Below are positions 10,879 through 19,702 of a DNA stretch of 40,109 nucleotides, piece by piece; position 1 is the stretch's first letter; every line of letters begins with the position of its first letter. The stretch comes from Methanobacteriota archaeon (GTDB taxonomy: Archaea; Thermoproteota; Thermoprotei_A; Sulfolobales; Sulfolobaceae): NCBI GenBank assembly GCA_017857195.1, contig JAFMDM010000002.1, positions 1-40,109 on the forward strand. Reading direction: 5' to 3'. Position numbers and translations under genes: made by a program. The notes under the pieces were generated by a model. The model saw only the letters and a program-made list of their open reading frames with translations. It did not search any database and had not been told where the DNA came from.

Positions 10879-11683
10879 CTGGGGACGACCTTTGATACTT
10901 GGTGTTTTCTATGGGCTTGAATCCCTTCCCCCTTAAAGTGGAGGCAAATATGACCACAGGAGCAGCGGCCTTCTGGGCCTCTTCTATGGCCGAAAGGATG
11001 CTCATGAAATCGTGGCCATCGCACGTAAGAGTTGTCCAGCCCGCCTCTCTCCAGACTGTCTGAAGGAATGATTTGGGCTTTATGCTGTTAACGTCTCCAT
11101 CCAGTTGGTAACCGTTGAGCTCCACGAAGACCACTATGTTGTCAAGTTCCTTCACTACCTTTTGGGTGAATCCTTCCCATACCTGTCCTTCATCCTGTTC
11201 CCCATCTCCCATTATTACGAATACTTTTCCTTTCCTTCCAGACATTTTCATCCCCTTAGCTACTCCCAAACCGAAGCTTAGACCCTGACCTAAGCTTCCT
11301 GTGGACATATCCACGCTCGGAATGAATATCTCTGGATGTCCTTGTAGAATACCCTCTAACGATTGTATCTTCCACAACTCATCCTCTCTTATGATGCCCT
11401 TCTCCGATAACACTGCGTAGAGCGCTGGAGCAGCATGACCCTTGCTTAGTATCAACCAATTTCTATCCTGGGGAGAGTGGTCGGCAGCTTGATACTTGAA
11501 TATGAGGGTAGTCAAAATCTCTATGCTGCTAAGGGAAGAGCCGACATGGATGCTCTGGTCATAAAAGAGCATCCTTATCACATTCTTTCTAGCCCTTTCT
11601 GCTACTTCCCTTAGCATGTTTAATTCTTCTAAGGATATTGGCTGGGCATCAGCCCTTCCCATTGGCTCAACACAACACCCCAC
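10847..11683 (-). CDS. transketolase, N-terminal subunit (TPP-binding)
   Basis: [45 protein letters not shown]. Confidence 0.93.
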   Translation of the reverse strand: MGCCVEPMGRADAQPISLEELNMLREVAERARKNVIRMLFYDQSIHVGSSLSSIEILTTLIFKYQAADHSPQDRNWLILSKGHAAPALYAVLSEKGIIREDELWKIQSLEGILQGHPEIFIPSVDMSTGSLGQGLSFGLGVAKGMKMSGRKGKVFVIMGDGEQDEGQVWEGFTQKVVKELDNIVVFVELNGYQLDGDVNSIKPKSFLQTVWREAGWTTLTCDGHDFMSILSAIEEAQKAAAPVVIFASTLRGKGFKPIENTKYQRSSPDDARKFLLNA

Positions 11684-11999
11684 TACCTCCCTTCAAGCTT
11701 ACCTAATTAACTTTTCTCAGATCGCGTTCCGAAGACCAGAAGTAACTACTCCTATTTCCTGTTGAACGCTTGCCGAAGATATGTACTTTCACATAATCTA
11801 GCGGAGGCTAGGGAAGGTAAGACCGCTTCAAATATACTAAATCTTCTCTTCCCCACTATTAATTTCCACGCATAATATTAACAGGGACTGGGAAGGGTTA
11901 GAAGAAGGAAGCTTAAAGGAGTTGAAAGCAGTTGATACGATATCACTTTGATTTTCTGCAGATGCCTAATTTATTTTTAGGGACACTAAGAATTAGGTC

Positions 12000-12884
12000 G
12001 TGGAGAGATACAGCAGACAAATTATCACTCTAGGACTAGATCTGCAGGAGAGGCTTCAGAAGACCACTGTTCTGATTGCGGGATGTGGGGCTACGGGTTC
12101 CAGAGTTGCCGAGTTGTTGGCTAGAATGGGGGTGGGTAAAATGTTAGTGATAGATCCTGACATCGTTGAGCTCAGTAACTTACATAGGACAGCGCTATTC
12201 AGAGAGTCTGACGTGGGTTTTCCTAAGGCCCAGATATGTGCGTCGAGAATAGAAGAATTGAATCACGACGTGAAGGTGGAGCCTATAATAGATCTAATAG
12301 AGCCTGAGAACGTCCTCTCTATTGTAAATCAGGTAGATTTCGTGTTTGATGGACTTGACTCCATTCATTCGAGGCTTGTACTTAACGACGCGGTAGTCCT
12401 TCTGGGGAAGGTAATGGTTTTTGGAGGAATTGAAGGGGAATATGGTACAGTTGCCTTGGTAAAGGCAGGAGAGACTCCATGTATTTCCTGCTTCCTAGAA
12501 GGAGAAGAGAGCGCAGGGGCGTGTGAGATTGTAGGGACTACGGGTCCTCTGGTGGATATTGTAGCATCCCTTGAAGTCCAACTTTTCCTTAACTATATGA
12601 GAGGAAATTCAGCAGAGGGACTAATCTACATAGATGGAAGGACCTTGGAGTTGCGAAGAGTTCAACTAGAGAGAAATACCGAATGCCAGGCATGTTCCTT
12701 GGGATTATTTGTATACCTGAGGGGCCAGGTTCAAGACTCAAGTTGTCGAATAGTAAGAACAAAAGAACCCCAGAATATGAGTCCCGAAATGGAGAAACCG
12801 GGAGTCAAGGTATTCTCCACATTAAATGGTCAAACGATCTGCTACGAAGGGGGAAAGTGTTTCAACAAACTTCAAATACAGTAG
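12000..12884 (+). CDS. ThiF/MoeB/HesA-family E1-like adenylyltransferase (GTG start)
   Basis: RYSRQIITLGLDLQERLQKTTVLIAGCGATGSRVAELLARMGVG; paired CxxC motifs (CISC, CQAC); TATA-like TTTATTTTTA about 25-30 nt upstream. Confidence 0.88.
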   Translation: MERYSRQIITLGLDLQERLQKTTVLIAGCGATGSRVAELLARMGVGKMLVIDPDIVELSNLHRTALFRESDVGFPKAQICASRIEELNHDVKVEPIIDLIEPENVLSIVNQVDFVFDGLDSIHSRLVLNDAVVLLGKVMVFGGIEGEYGTVALVKAGETPCISCFLEGEESAGACEIVGTTGPLVDIVASLEVQLFLNYMRGNSAEGLIYIDGRTLELRRVQLERNTECQACSLGLFVYLRGQVQDSSCRIVRTKEPQNMSPEMEKPGVKVFSTLNGQTICYEGGKCFNKLQIQ

Positions 12885-12897
12885 GCTCATAGGACAC

Positions 12898-13827
12898 ATG
12901 GTGGATAAGAGACTTCTGGTGTCGGCCCTACTGATACCATTATTTATACTGATCTATTCTATAGTGACTAAACTAAATATAATATCAGTTATAGAGTCAA
13001 TTAGGCCAATGGTTATCCTTTCCTTCGTGGCAGCATATCTAACTCAGGTAACCACTTTGAGCATAAGGGACGTGATAATCACCAGAATGGTGGGTTCAGT
13101 CAAACTCAAGCTGACCACCACATTGAGGGCTAGGCTCGCCGGAAACGCGGTGGGATTGGTTATTCCAGGTTGGATAGGACCTGATCTCTCAAGAGCCCTT
13201 AGGTATAGTAAGGATGGGATGAGACTACAGGAGGCTCTCTCAGCGTCCCTATCGGAGGCATTTTATGACGTTATGGGAATGTGTGTAATGTTTGTGGCAC
13301 TATTCTTCATACTGGCCCACGAACCCATCTATATCCCATTTCTCCTGATTTCGTTAGGTAACATAGCGGGATGGATTACGGCGTTCGTTTACTTTCAGGC
13401 AAACCCACAGCTCAATTGGCTCGAGGCAAAAGCCATACAACTGATGCCCTATAAAACCGTCATATCGAAGATATATGAGGCAGTGAAGGGCAACTTCACC
13501 AAGCCAATTGCCAAGGTCAAATACTTCCTCTCACTCCTGGCCCTAACCAGCCTAGGATGGACAATGAACGTGCTTCCCTTTTGGTACTATACAGACTCCC
13601 CCAGAATGGCTCTCTTCGCCGGCTTCCTGTACTTCGTCTCAGGACTTATACCTATTCCAGCCAGTGCCGTGGGAGTGCCTGAGGTTTCACTTAGTCTCCT
13701 TCTACCTGCTAGGGTCGTAGTGCAGATAGTAGTAATGGAAACAGTCAGCATAGCACTTGGATTACTGTTCCTACATGAAATCAATCTCAGCGAACTTAAA
13801 AAGATAGCCAAGGAGATCGAAAAGTAA
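12898..13827 (+). CDS. UPF0104 / lysylphosphatidylglycerol synthase-TM-like integral membrane protein (track start 12826)
   Basis: Many TM segments; GNAVGLVIPGWIGPDLSRALRYSKDG and GLIPIPASAVGVPEVSLS are typical of the family. Confidence 0.75.
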   Translation: MVDKRLLVSALLIPLFILIYSIVTKLNIISVIESIRPMVILSFVAAYLTQVTTLSIRDVIITRMVGSVKLKLTTTLRARLAGNAVGLVIPGWIGPDLSRALRYSKDGMRLQEALSASLSEAFYDVMGMCVMFVALFFILAHEPIYIPFLLISLGNIAGWITAFVYFQANPQLNWLEAKAIQLMPYKTVISKIYEAVKGNFTKPIAKVKYFLSLLALTSLGWTMNVLPFWYYTDSPRMALFAGFLYFVSGLIPIPASAVGVPEVSLSLLLPARVVVQIVVMETVSIALGLLFLHEINLSELKKIAKEIEK

Positions 13828-13830
13828 CTG

Positions 13831-14805
13831 ATGGAAAGTTTCATTAGGTCAACTCAGGAGGAAGAGGCGAGGGCTGCCCTTACAGCCCTAAAAGGGAAGG
13901 AACTAGTCAGAATAATTCTTCCCTATGATCCAGATGCTATGCTCCTTGCCTTCACTCTAGCAGGAATTTACAAACGAATCTCGATATCATGGAACGGAGG
14001 GGACGGAGACTTAATCTTGGGGTCGTCAAGTGAGCGAAGCATCTCTATACTTGGTGAATCGTATAATATTGGACACTCATCATTCAGCTCAATTGTCCCA
14101 CTTAGTTTCAACCTGCTCCCAGTTCAGCTCTCTGGTATGCAAATATCATGGTTGTTGGAAAGAAGGGAGCCGACGCCGTGGGAATTTAACGTCCTCAAGG
14201 GTTCGGAAAGAGGAGGAGTGAGGCTCGAGAAGGGGCCTAGGTTACCTGCCTATCATATGCTTCCTCTTCAATATTCAATCTTAATGTCAATGGAGCCTTT
14301 CTTTTTAGGGATATCAGGGAATAAGGAGGCCTCAGCCACTTTGGTGAGGGAGATAGGTGGGGATGATACAACTTACCTTAAAGATCTTCAAGAGTCCCAA
14401 CTTAGCACATTATTAGACAGACTATCTAAGGCCTCAATGGGAAGACCAGTTGTATCAACTAGGATATTCATAAATGACGTTGACCTACTAGAGCTTGCCA
14501 TGGCCATTATCTATTTCTTTGACCTAGAGGGAACGGCGGTCTGCTATAAAGTGGCAAATTATGACAATTACCATAAAGAGCTACTGCAGAGGTATAGACG
14601 AAGTTTAAGCACGGGCTTTCAAGTTTCTTGGCACAAAGAAGATTCGAAATTGATAGTAAACACTAATCTGAGGTCTCCACTCCTCATGAAGGTGTCCATA
14701 GGAGATCTGGAGGTATCCTTTGTCGAACTGGAGCTTCCAGATGGGAAATACAGTAGCAGGTACTTCAATAAATTTCAAGGGGAGGGGTTGGTGAAACTGG
14801 GTTGA
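13831..14805 (+). CDS. probable Cdc45/RecJdbh-like replication protein (degenerate DHH-superfamily)
   Basis: Vestigial 'YDPDAMLLAFTLAG' in place of the HxDxDG motif of RecJ/DHH proteins; neighbours pcc1, L10e and tkt resemble the Sulfolobus RecJdbh locus as remembered. Confidence 0.55.
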   Translation: MESFIRSTQEEEARAALTALKGKELVRIILPYDPDAMLLAFTLAGIYKRISISWNGGDGDLILGSSSERSISILGESYNIGHSSFSSIVPLSFNLLPVQLSGMQISWLLERREPTPWEFNVLKGSERGGVRLEKGPRLPAYHMLPLQYSILMSMEPFFLGISGNKEASATLVREIGGDDTTYLKDLQESQLSTLLDRLSKASMGRPVVSTRIFINDVDLLELAMAIIYFFDLEGTAVCYKVANYDNYHKELLQRYRRSLSTGFQVSWHKEDSKLIVNTNLRSPLLMKVSIGDLEVSFVELELPDGKYSSRYFNKFQGEGLVKLG

Positions 14806-15047
14806 TAGTTGAGATAGAGCTGGAAATAAATACAATTCACGGAGACGAAATGAGGCGAAGCTTAGAGGTGGACAATATAGATTTCCCTAAGGGACTCTCA
14901 ATGGAGATGGACTATCAGGAAGGGAAACTAAAAATAAGATTGAAATGTGAGGGAGGACCTAAGATCTTACTCACATGTAGAAACACAGCAGACGAGATAT
15001 TGGAACAAATTAAATCTCTCGAGGAGGTATTTGAGCGACTTCGATAG
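14802..15047 (+). CDS. KEOPS complex Pcc1-like subunit (TTG start)
   Basis: 81 aa with Pcc1-like alternating beta and C-terminal helix (LLTCRNTADEILEQIKSLEEVFERL); overlaps the upstream stop codon. Confidence 0.6.
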   Translation: MIVEIELEINTIHGDEMRRSLEVDNIDFPKGLSMEMDYQEGKLKIRLKCEGGPKILLTCRNTADEILEQIKSLEEVFERLR

Positions 15048-15082
15048 GAAAGTTTTAAAGTATTAAATCATGTGCGTCACCT

Positions 15083-15595
15083 ATGCCGCTTAGACCAGGG
15101 AGATGTTATAGGAAGTTTTCAGGACCTGCCTACACCAGGAGGGAATACATTCCTGGATTTCCAATGCCTAAGATAACAAAGTTCACAAGTGGTTCACATA
15201 GCGGAGACTATGACTACGAAGTTAGGCTGGTCACAGTTCAAAAGGGACAGATAAGGCATAACGCTCTCGAGGCAATGAGAACAATCACTTTGAAGACCAT
15301 GGCCTCAAGGATAGGTAACGAGACCGATTTCTATCTTTGGGTCCTCAAATACCCTCATCATATAATTAGGGAGAATAAAATGATGGCCTTCGCTGGAGCA
15401 GATAGATTACAAGACGGTATGAGACTATCATTTGGTAAGCCCATAGGCACTGCGGCCAGAATAGAGAAATTGGAGGAACCTATAATAATTCTCAAAGTTA
15501 AGAAACAGCACTTGGAAATAGCCAAAGAAGCCCTTAACATAGCATCCATGAAGATGCCCCTAAGGAGTAGAATAGATGTAATAAAAGTGAAATAA
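15083..15595 (+). CDS. rpl10e: 50S ribosomal protein L16/L10e
   Basis: [34 protein letters not shown] and [17 protein letters not shown]. Confidence 0.97.
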   Translation: MPLRPGRCYRKFSGPAYTRREYIPGFPMPKITKFTSGSHSGDYDYEVRLVTVQKGQIRHNALEAMRTITLKTMASRIGNETDFYLWVLKYPHHIIRENKMMAFAGADRLQDGMRLSFGKPIGTAARIEKLEEPIIILKVKKQHLEIAKEALNIASMKMPLRSRIDVIKVK

Positions 15596-15608
15596 TAGAT
15601 GATAAGTA

Positions 15609-16607
15609 ATGTATATTTTTGAGGAGGATAAGCTAAAGGATGAAATAAGAAATAGAGGAGTCAAGAAGGTTCTCTTGCAGTTTCCCGATGGGCTTAAGCC
15701 CATGTCCACTGAGGTGGTCTCTAGACTCTCAGAGGCCATGCCAAATGTTGAATTCGTAGTCTCAGGAGAGCCTAGCTTTGGTTCGTGTGATATTGCTGAA
15801 GACGAAGCCAAACTTCTGGGCGTTGACTTGATAGTTCACTTCGGTCATACACCTTACACCTGGTATTACCCAAAGTTCCCTACGCTATTTGTGGATGCCA
15901 AAAGCACCCTCACATTAACCAAGGAAGAGATAGATGACCTGAGAATAGCAATAAGAAAGAGAGAAGCCAAAATCGTCTCTCTCACGTCTACGGTACAGCA
16001 CAGCGATTTAGTTAGATCTTTAAGGAGTGAGTTGGAAAATGAATTTGAGGTGAGAGTTGGTAAGCCGTCCAACCCCTTCATGTATGATGGGCAAGTATGG
16101 GGGTGCGACTATAAAGCGGCTACTTCTGTGGACGCAGACGTATATGTAAGCATATCCGGAGGAGAATTTCACTCTCTGGGTTTGGGATTAGCCACGGGAA
16201 AGCCCACAATAAAACTAGATCCCTACACTGGTAAAATAGCCGATGTAACACAGGAAGTATGGCGGGTCCTAAAGGTTAGGTACTCAAAGATCTACAAGGC
16301 TATTGAAGGTAGAACTTGGGGAATAATACAAGGACTCAAGGTTGGACAGAATAGACCATTGATGGTTAAGCAGCTCGAGCTATCTTTATCGAGAAAAGGG
16401 GTTAGGACCTTCGTCTTCACATCGAAATACCTCACACGGGATGTAATTAGGAACTTCGATAGAAGCTACATTGATGCTTATGTGGTGACCTCATGCCCAA
16501 GATTACCAACAGATGACCTATATGACTTCGAAAAGCCTATACTTACGCCAGGGGAGGCGAAGATGATAATAGTGGGCAAAATGGAACCTTATATATTCCC
16601 GTGGTGA
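15609..16607 (+). CDS. dph2: diphthamide biosynthesis protein Dph2
   Basis: VLLQFPDGLKP, GEPSFGSCDIA, VHFGHTPY, YDGQVWGCDY and SCPRLPTDDL motifs. Confidence 0.95.
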   Translation: MYIFEEDKLKDEIRNRGVKKVLLQFPDGLKPMSTEVVSRLSEAMPNVEFVVSGEPSFGSCDIAEDEAKLLGVDLIVHFGHTPYTWYYPKFPTLFVDAKSTLTLTKEEIDDLRIAIRKREAKIVSLTSTVQHSDLVRSLRSELENEFEVRVGKPSNPFMYDGQVWGCDYKAATSVDADVYVSISGGEFHSLGLGLATGKPTIKLDPYTGKIADVTQEVWRVLKVRYSKIYKAIEGRTWGIIQGLKVGQNRPLMVKQLELSLSRKGVRTFVFTSKYLTRDVIRNFDRSYIDAYVVTSCPRLPTDDLYDFEKPILTPGEAKMIIVGKMEPYIFPW

Positions 16608-17182
16608 CACAATTGGATCAAGGAAACATAGTCTTACCTGGAACATATCTCTCTACAATAGAGGAATTCATGCCCGGAGACGGTACCTACGATAAGCAAG
16701 GCCTTGTTTACGCAGGAGTAGTTGGGAGAACATTCTATGACATGATTAACAGGAAGGTTAACGTAATAGGATTTAAGAAAAATTATATGCAGACCTTAAA
16801 GAAGGCCAAGTCTCTTATAGGAGTTATTACTTCAGTGGATGAGGATATGGCACAGGTCTATATTATTGCGGCAGACGAGACTAGATTCCTGAGGCCGTTC
16901 TCTGGGGTTCTACACTCCTCCCAGGTATCTCAGAAGAGGCTAGAACAAATAACGCTGGCCGTAAGGATTGGAGACATCATAAGAGCAAGACCATTATCTG
17001 CAGCGGTCCCATTACCATTAACGATCAAGGGTAAGGAGTTTGGGGTCCTCGTTGCCCACTGTTCCCAATGTGGAGGTATAATGAAAAAGATTGATGATGA
17101 GCACGTTAAATGTAGCAGATGTGGACAGGTAGAAAACAGGAAACTCTCCAATTTCACGATGGTGAAAAAGCATGGAAGTTGA
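16601..17182 (+). CDS. csl4: exosome RNA-binding subunit Csl4 (GTG start)
   Basis: S1-like domain plus C-terminal zinc ribbon CSQCGG...CSRCG; adjacent to rpoL. Confidence 0.92.
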   Translation: MVTQLDQGNIVLPGTYLSTIEEFMPGDGTYDKQGLVYAGVVGRTFYDMINRKVNVIGFKKNYMQTLKKAKSLIGVITSVDEDMAQVYIIAADETRFLRPFSGVLHSSQVSQKRLEQITLAVRIGDIIRARPLSAAVPLPLTIKGKEFGVLVAHCSQCGGIMKKIDDEHVKCSRCGQVENRKLSNFTMVKKHGS

Positions 17183-17444
17183 AATCAGAAGAACAGGGGA
17201 TAGTTACGCAGAGGTAGAGATAGAAGGAGAAGAGCACACGCTAGGTGCACTTCTAGTTGATCTGCTCCTAAAGGAACAACATGTTAAGATGGCCTCCTAT
17301 TCACAACCACACCCGCTGGAGGAGAAAATAGTAATAAAAATCTTAACTGACGGTCAGATTGACCCTGCGGATGCGTTCAGGAAAGCGGTAGAACGCGGGT
17401 TGGAGTTGGTTAATAAATTCCAGAGGGATGTAGAGTCACTTTGA
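17172..17444 (+). CDS. rpoL: DNA-directed RNA polymerase subunit L
   Basis: EHTLGALLVDLLL...HPLEEKIVIKILTDG...DAFRKAVERG. Confidence 0.95.
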   Translation: MEVEIRRTGDSYAEVEIEGEEHTLGALLVDLLLKEQHVKMASYSQPHPLEEKIVIKILTDGQIDPADAFRKAVERGLELVNKFQRDVESL

Positions 17445-17725
17445 AACATGGAACAAGAACTGCAGTAATTTTGAAAATAGATCACTTTTTTCTATGTGTG
17501 TTCAGAGGGGAATTTCTGGAAGGGTTCTTCATAGGTGATTCGAAGGACCAGGTAGAACGGGCATTAATTTCCAGGGACTTTCACAAGGAAATTAGTTACT
17601 CAAATTTCTCTTTGGGAAAGCCGTATTCAGGGGAACTGGAGGTAAAGTGCCTAAAGTTAGGAACCATGCTGGAGGAAAAACTAAAAAACCACGAAAGAGG
17701 GAGTGATGGTTTATCGGTGACCTAG
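17441..17725 (+). CDS. conserved-looking hypothetical protein, 94 aa (TTG start)
   Basis: Overlaps the rpoL stop by 4 nt and ends 1 nt before tfs; no family recognised. Confidence 0.7.
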   Translation: MKHGTRTAVILKIDHFFLCVFRGEFLEGFFIGDSKDQVERALISRDFHKEISYSNFSLGKPYSGELEVKCLKLGTMLEEKLKNHERGSDGLSVT

Positions 17726-17726
17726 T

Positions 17727-18056
17727 ATGAAGTTCTGCCCAAATTGTAGAAGTATGATGACGCCTAAAAAAATAAATGGAAAGACGGCATACAAATGTCA
17801 AAAGTGTGGCTACGAAGAGGAGGCCACTCAAAGCTTAACAATAGTAAGTAAGGTGAAACATAACGAAAAAGACAAGATGCTAGTAATAGATGAACAAGCG
17901 CCAGCAGGCAGTCAGAAAATGAAAGGTCTAATCTGCCCCTCATGCGGAGGAGATGAAGCCTTCTACTGGATGCTACAAACTAGGAGTGCGGATGAGCCAA
18001 TAACAAGGTTCTACAAATGTACAAAATGTGGAAAAGTGTGGAGAGAGTACGAGTGA
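17727..18056 (+). CDS. tfs: transcription factor S (TFIIS/RPB9-like)
   Basis: N-terminal zinc ribbon CPNC...CQKCGY and C-terminal CPSCGGDEAFYWMLQTRSADEPITRFYKCTKCGKVWREY. Confidence 0.97.
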   Translation: MKFCPNCRSMMTPKKINGKTAYKCQKCGYEEEATQSLTIVSKVKHNEKDKMLVIDEQAPAGSQKMKGLICPSCGGDEAFYWMLQTRSADEPITRFYKCTKCGKVWREYE

Positions 18057-18115
18057 CGAGCTAAGTTAACCCCCTAAAGAAGAAGGCTTTAATCTAGTTT
18101 CCTCACCTTGTCCAA

Positions 18116-18508
18116 ATGCAACGAAATCCTAAAAAGCATCATGATGACATCTATGAGGTATGTGCTAGGTCCTACTCTAGCCCTATAGACAAAAGTCTTT
18201 TTTCCCTATTTTCTACAACTGCCTCACATGCCAATCCATACGTTGGCGAATGTCACCAATGTAAGTGTCGGCCCATATGTAACGGGGGGATATGTATCGG
18301 GGAATATCACAAATGCAACTTACATTCCCACCCCGACGCCGTTCAGTGGGGGTACAGCCGTTTATACTACTCCATGGTACGTGGCCGCTGAACCGCTCCT
18401 GATCCTCCCCTGATCCTCCTCGCCGGTTTGATCGTAATAGGGATCACCCTCTACTTCTCACCCTATAGGAGGACCCTAACTAAACTGCTAAGGTTAAGGA
18501 AGGGCTAA
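18116..18508 (+). pseudogene. decayed secreted/membrane-anchored protein gene
   Basis: In-frame TAG at 18186; reading frame NVTNVSVGPYVTGGYVSGNITNATYIPTPTPFSGG...AAEPLLIL breaks at an 11-bp tandem duplication. Removing one unit (18399-18409) joins it to LAGLIVIGITLYFSPYRRTLTKLLRLRKG*. Confidence 0.6.
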
Positions 18509-18695
18509 GAACCTTAAAAACTTGGCCGTCCAGTACGAGAGTGTCCCTCTCTCGTTGACTTTCATGCTCCCTCTTCCTCGTGATTCCTTCAAGTAGCTCC
18601 CTGTCTACTCATGCAGTAGTATTAGGCCGTCTAGGTTTCTTGATGACCTCTCCCCTCGCGAGGTCCTCGGCTTACCCTTAACTTCCATAAAATTG

Positions 18696-18855
18696 TATCG
18701 GGAGATCATAATTGACATTGATTAGGCAAATTAACATGTGCCTATCTGCCAAGCTCTGTTAACCTGCTACAATCCTCATTAGTTCATGTCAATCACACAA
18801 TGTTCTGAAGGGCGAGATAATTTATCCTGATAAGTGAGGAGACTATCGACACACT
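18696..18855. repeat. TIR element copy B (degenerate left end)
   Basis: Shares ATTAGG.AAATTAACA..TGCCTATCTG, CAATCCTCATTA and GAGATAATTTATC.TGA.AAGTGA with copies A and C; right end ACTATCGACACACT is the reverse complement of the left end of copy A (AGTGTGTCGATAGT). Confidence 0.7.
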
Positions 18856-19211
18856 CAAAGCACATCTGAAGTCTTCTTAGATCCTCTCCTCACTAAGTCC
18901 TTATCATCGCTGATTAAAGGGACTCCATACTTCCTGCTTAGGAACAGGTATGATGCGTCGTAGTAAGTTATGTTCTCCTTCTCAGCGATTAGAAGCACGT
19001 TTTCGTTCAGACCAATACTTTCGATTTTCAAAAACTTCATAACGTTCTGGAAGTCGGTGACCAAATTAGTTCTTTTGACTTTCCATAGGAAATTCCCTAT
19101 TTCGTAGTAGGCCAGATCTGCGGTCAGACATTCCTTGAAGAGATCTATGACGGCTTCTCCAGCCTTTTCAGTAAGGTTAATTATCGCGGAAGCGTCCAAT
19201 ATATATTTCAC
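18855..19211 (-). CDS. vapC: VapC family PIN-domain toxin
   Basis: YILDASAIINL, YYEIGN, TYYDASYL and ISDDKDL PIN acidic residues. Confidence 0.9.
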   Translation of the reverse strand: MKYILDASAIINLTEKAGEAVIDLFKECLTADLAYYEIGNFLWKVKRTNLVTDFQNVMKFLKIESIGLNENVLLIAEKENITYYDASYLFLSRKYGVPLISDDKDLVRRGSKKTSDVL

Positions 19212-19438
19212 CTGTCATCCCTACCCTCCCTGATCAACCTGGCCACCTCCTCCTCTGACACCTTCAATTCCCCAACTATCCTTCTTGCGGACGCCCTAGC
19301 CTCTTCCTCTTCTCTCCTCGAGATCTCCTGTTCTAAAGCTCTCCTCAATACCTCCGACACGTTGATGTTATACCTCCTCGCCATTTCCCATATCTCCCTT
19401 CTGACTTTAGTGGAAACCGTGACCCATTCCATGATCAT
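19208..19438 (-). CDS. vapB: VapB family antitoxin (track start 19702; real start probably ATG at 19438 or 19432)
   Basis: MEWVTVSTKVRREIWEMARRYNINVSEVLRRALEQEISRREEEEA ribbon-helix-helix-like; overlaps vapC start by 4 nt. Upstream translation is repeat element C. Confidence 0.85.
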   Translation of the reverse strand: MIMEWVTVSTKVRREIWEMARRYNINVSEVLRRALEQEISRREEEEARASARRIVGELKVSEEEVARLIREGRDDR

Positions 19439-19484
19439 TACTACATTCATGGTAATAATAAATTTTACTACCTGGGGGGATAAC

Positions 19485-19646
19485 AATGTGTTGACAGTGT
19501 CGTCACAGGTTAGGTAAATTAACAGACCCCTATCTGTCGAGATCTCAAGATCTATTGACTCACCACAATTATCATTAATTCGTGGCAGCGGAATAACGTT
19601 CTGAATGGAGAGATGATTTATTCTGACAAGTGACCACACTATTACA
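19485..19646. repeat. TIR element copy C
   Basis: Termini ACAGTGTCGTCAC (19494-19506) and GTGACCACACTAT (19630-19642) are inverted with 2 mismatches; 34-nt core identical to copy A. Confidence 0.8.
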
Positions 19647-19682
19647 TAGTCGAATCTTACGAGAAGTTGAAGCTTGGGGGTA

Positions 19683-19699
19683 TGGGGGATGTGCCCCCA
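19683..19699. other. GC-rich hairpin TGGGGG-ATGTG-CCCCCA just 3' of tRNA-Arg
   Basis: Perfect 6-bp inverted repeat with 5-nt loop. Confidence 0.6.
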
Positions 19700-19702
19700 C
19701 AA

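Noticed and set aside
12683-12892. 69-aa plus-strand ORF overlapping the E1-like gene end
   Set aside because: Alternative frame of a well-supported CDS with no recognisable protein features.
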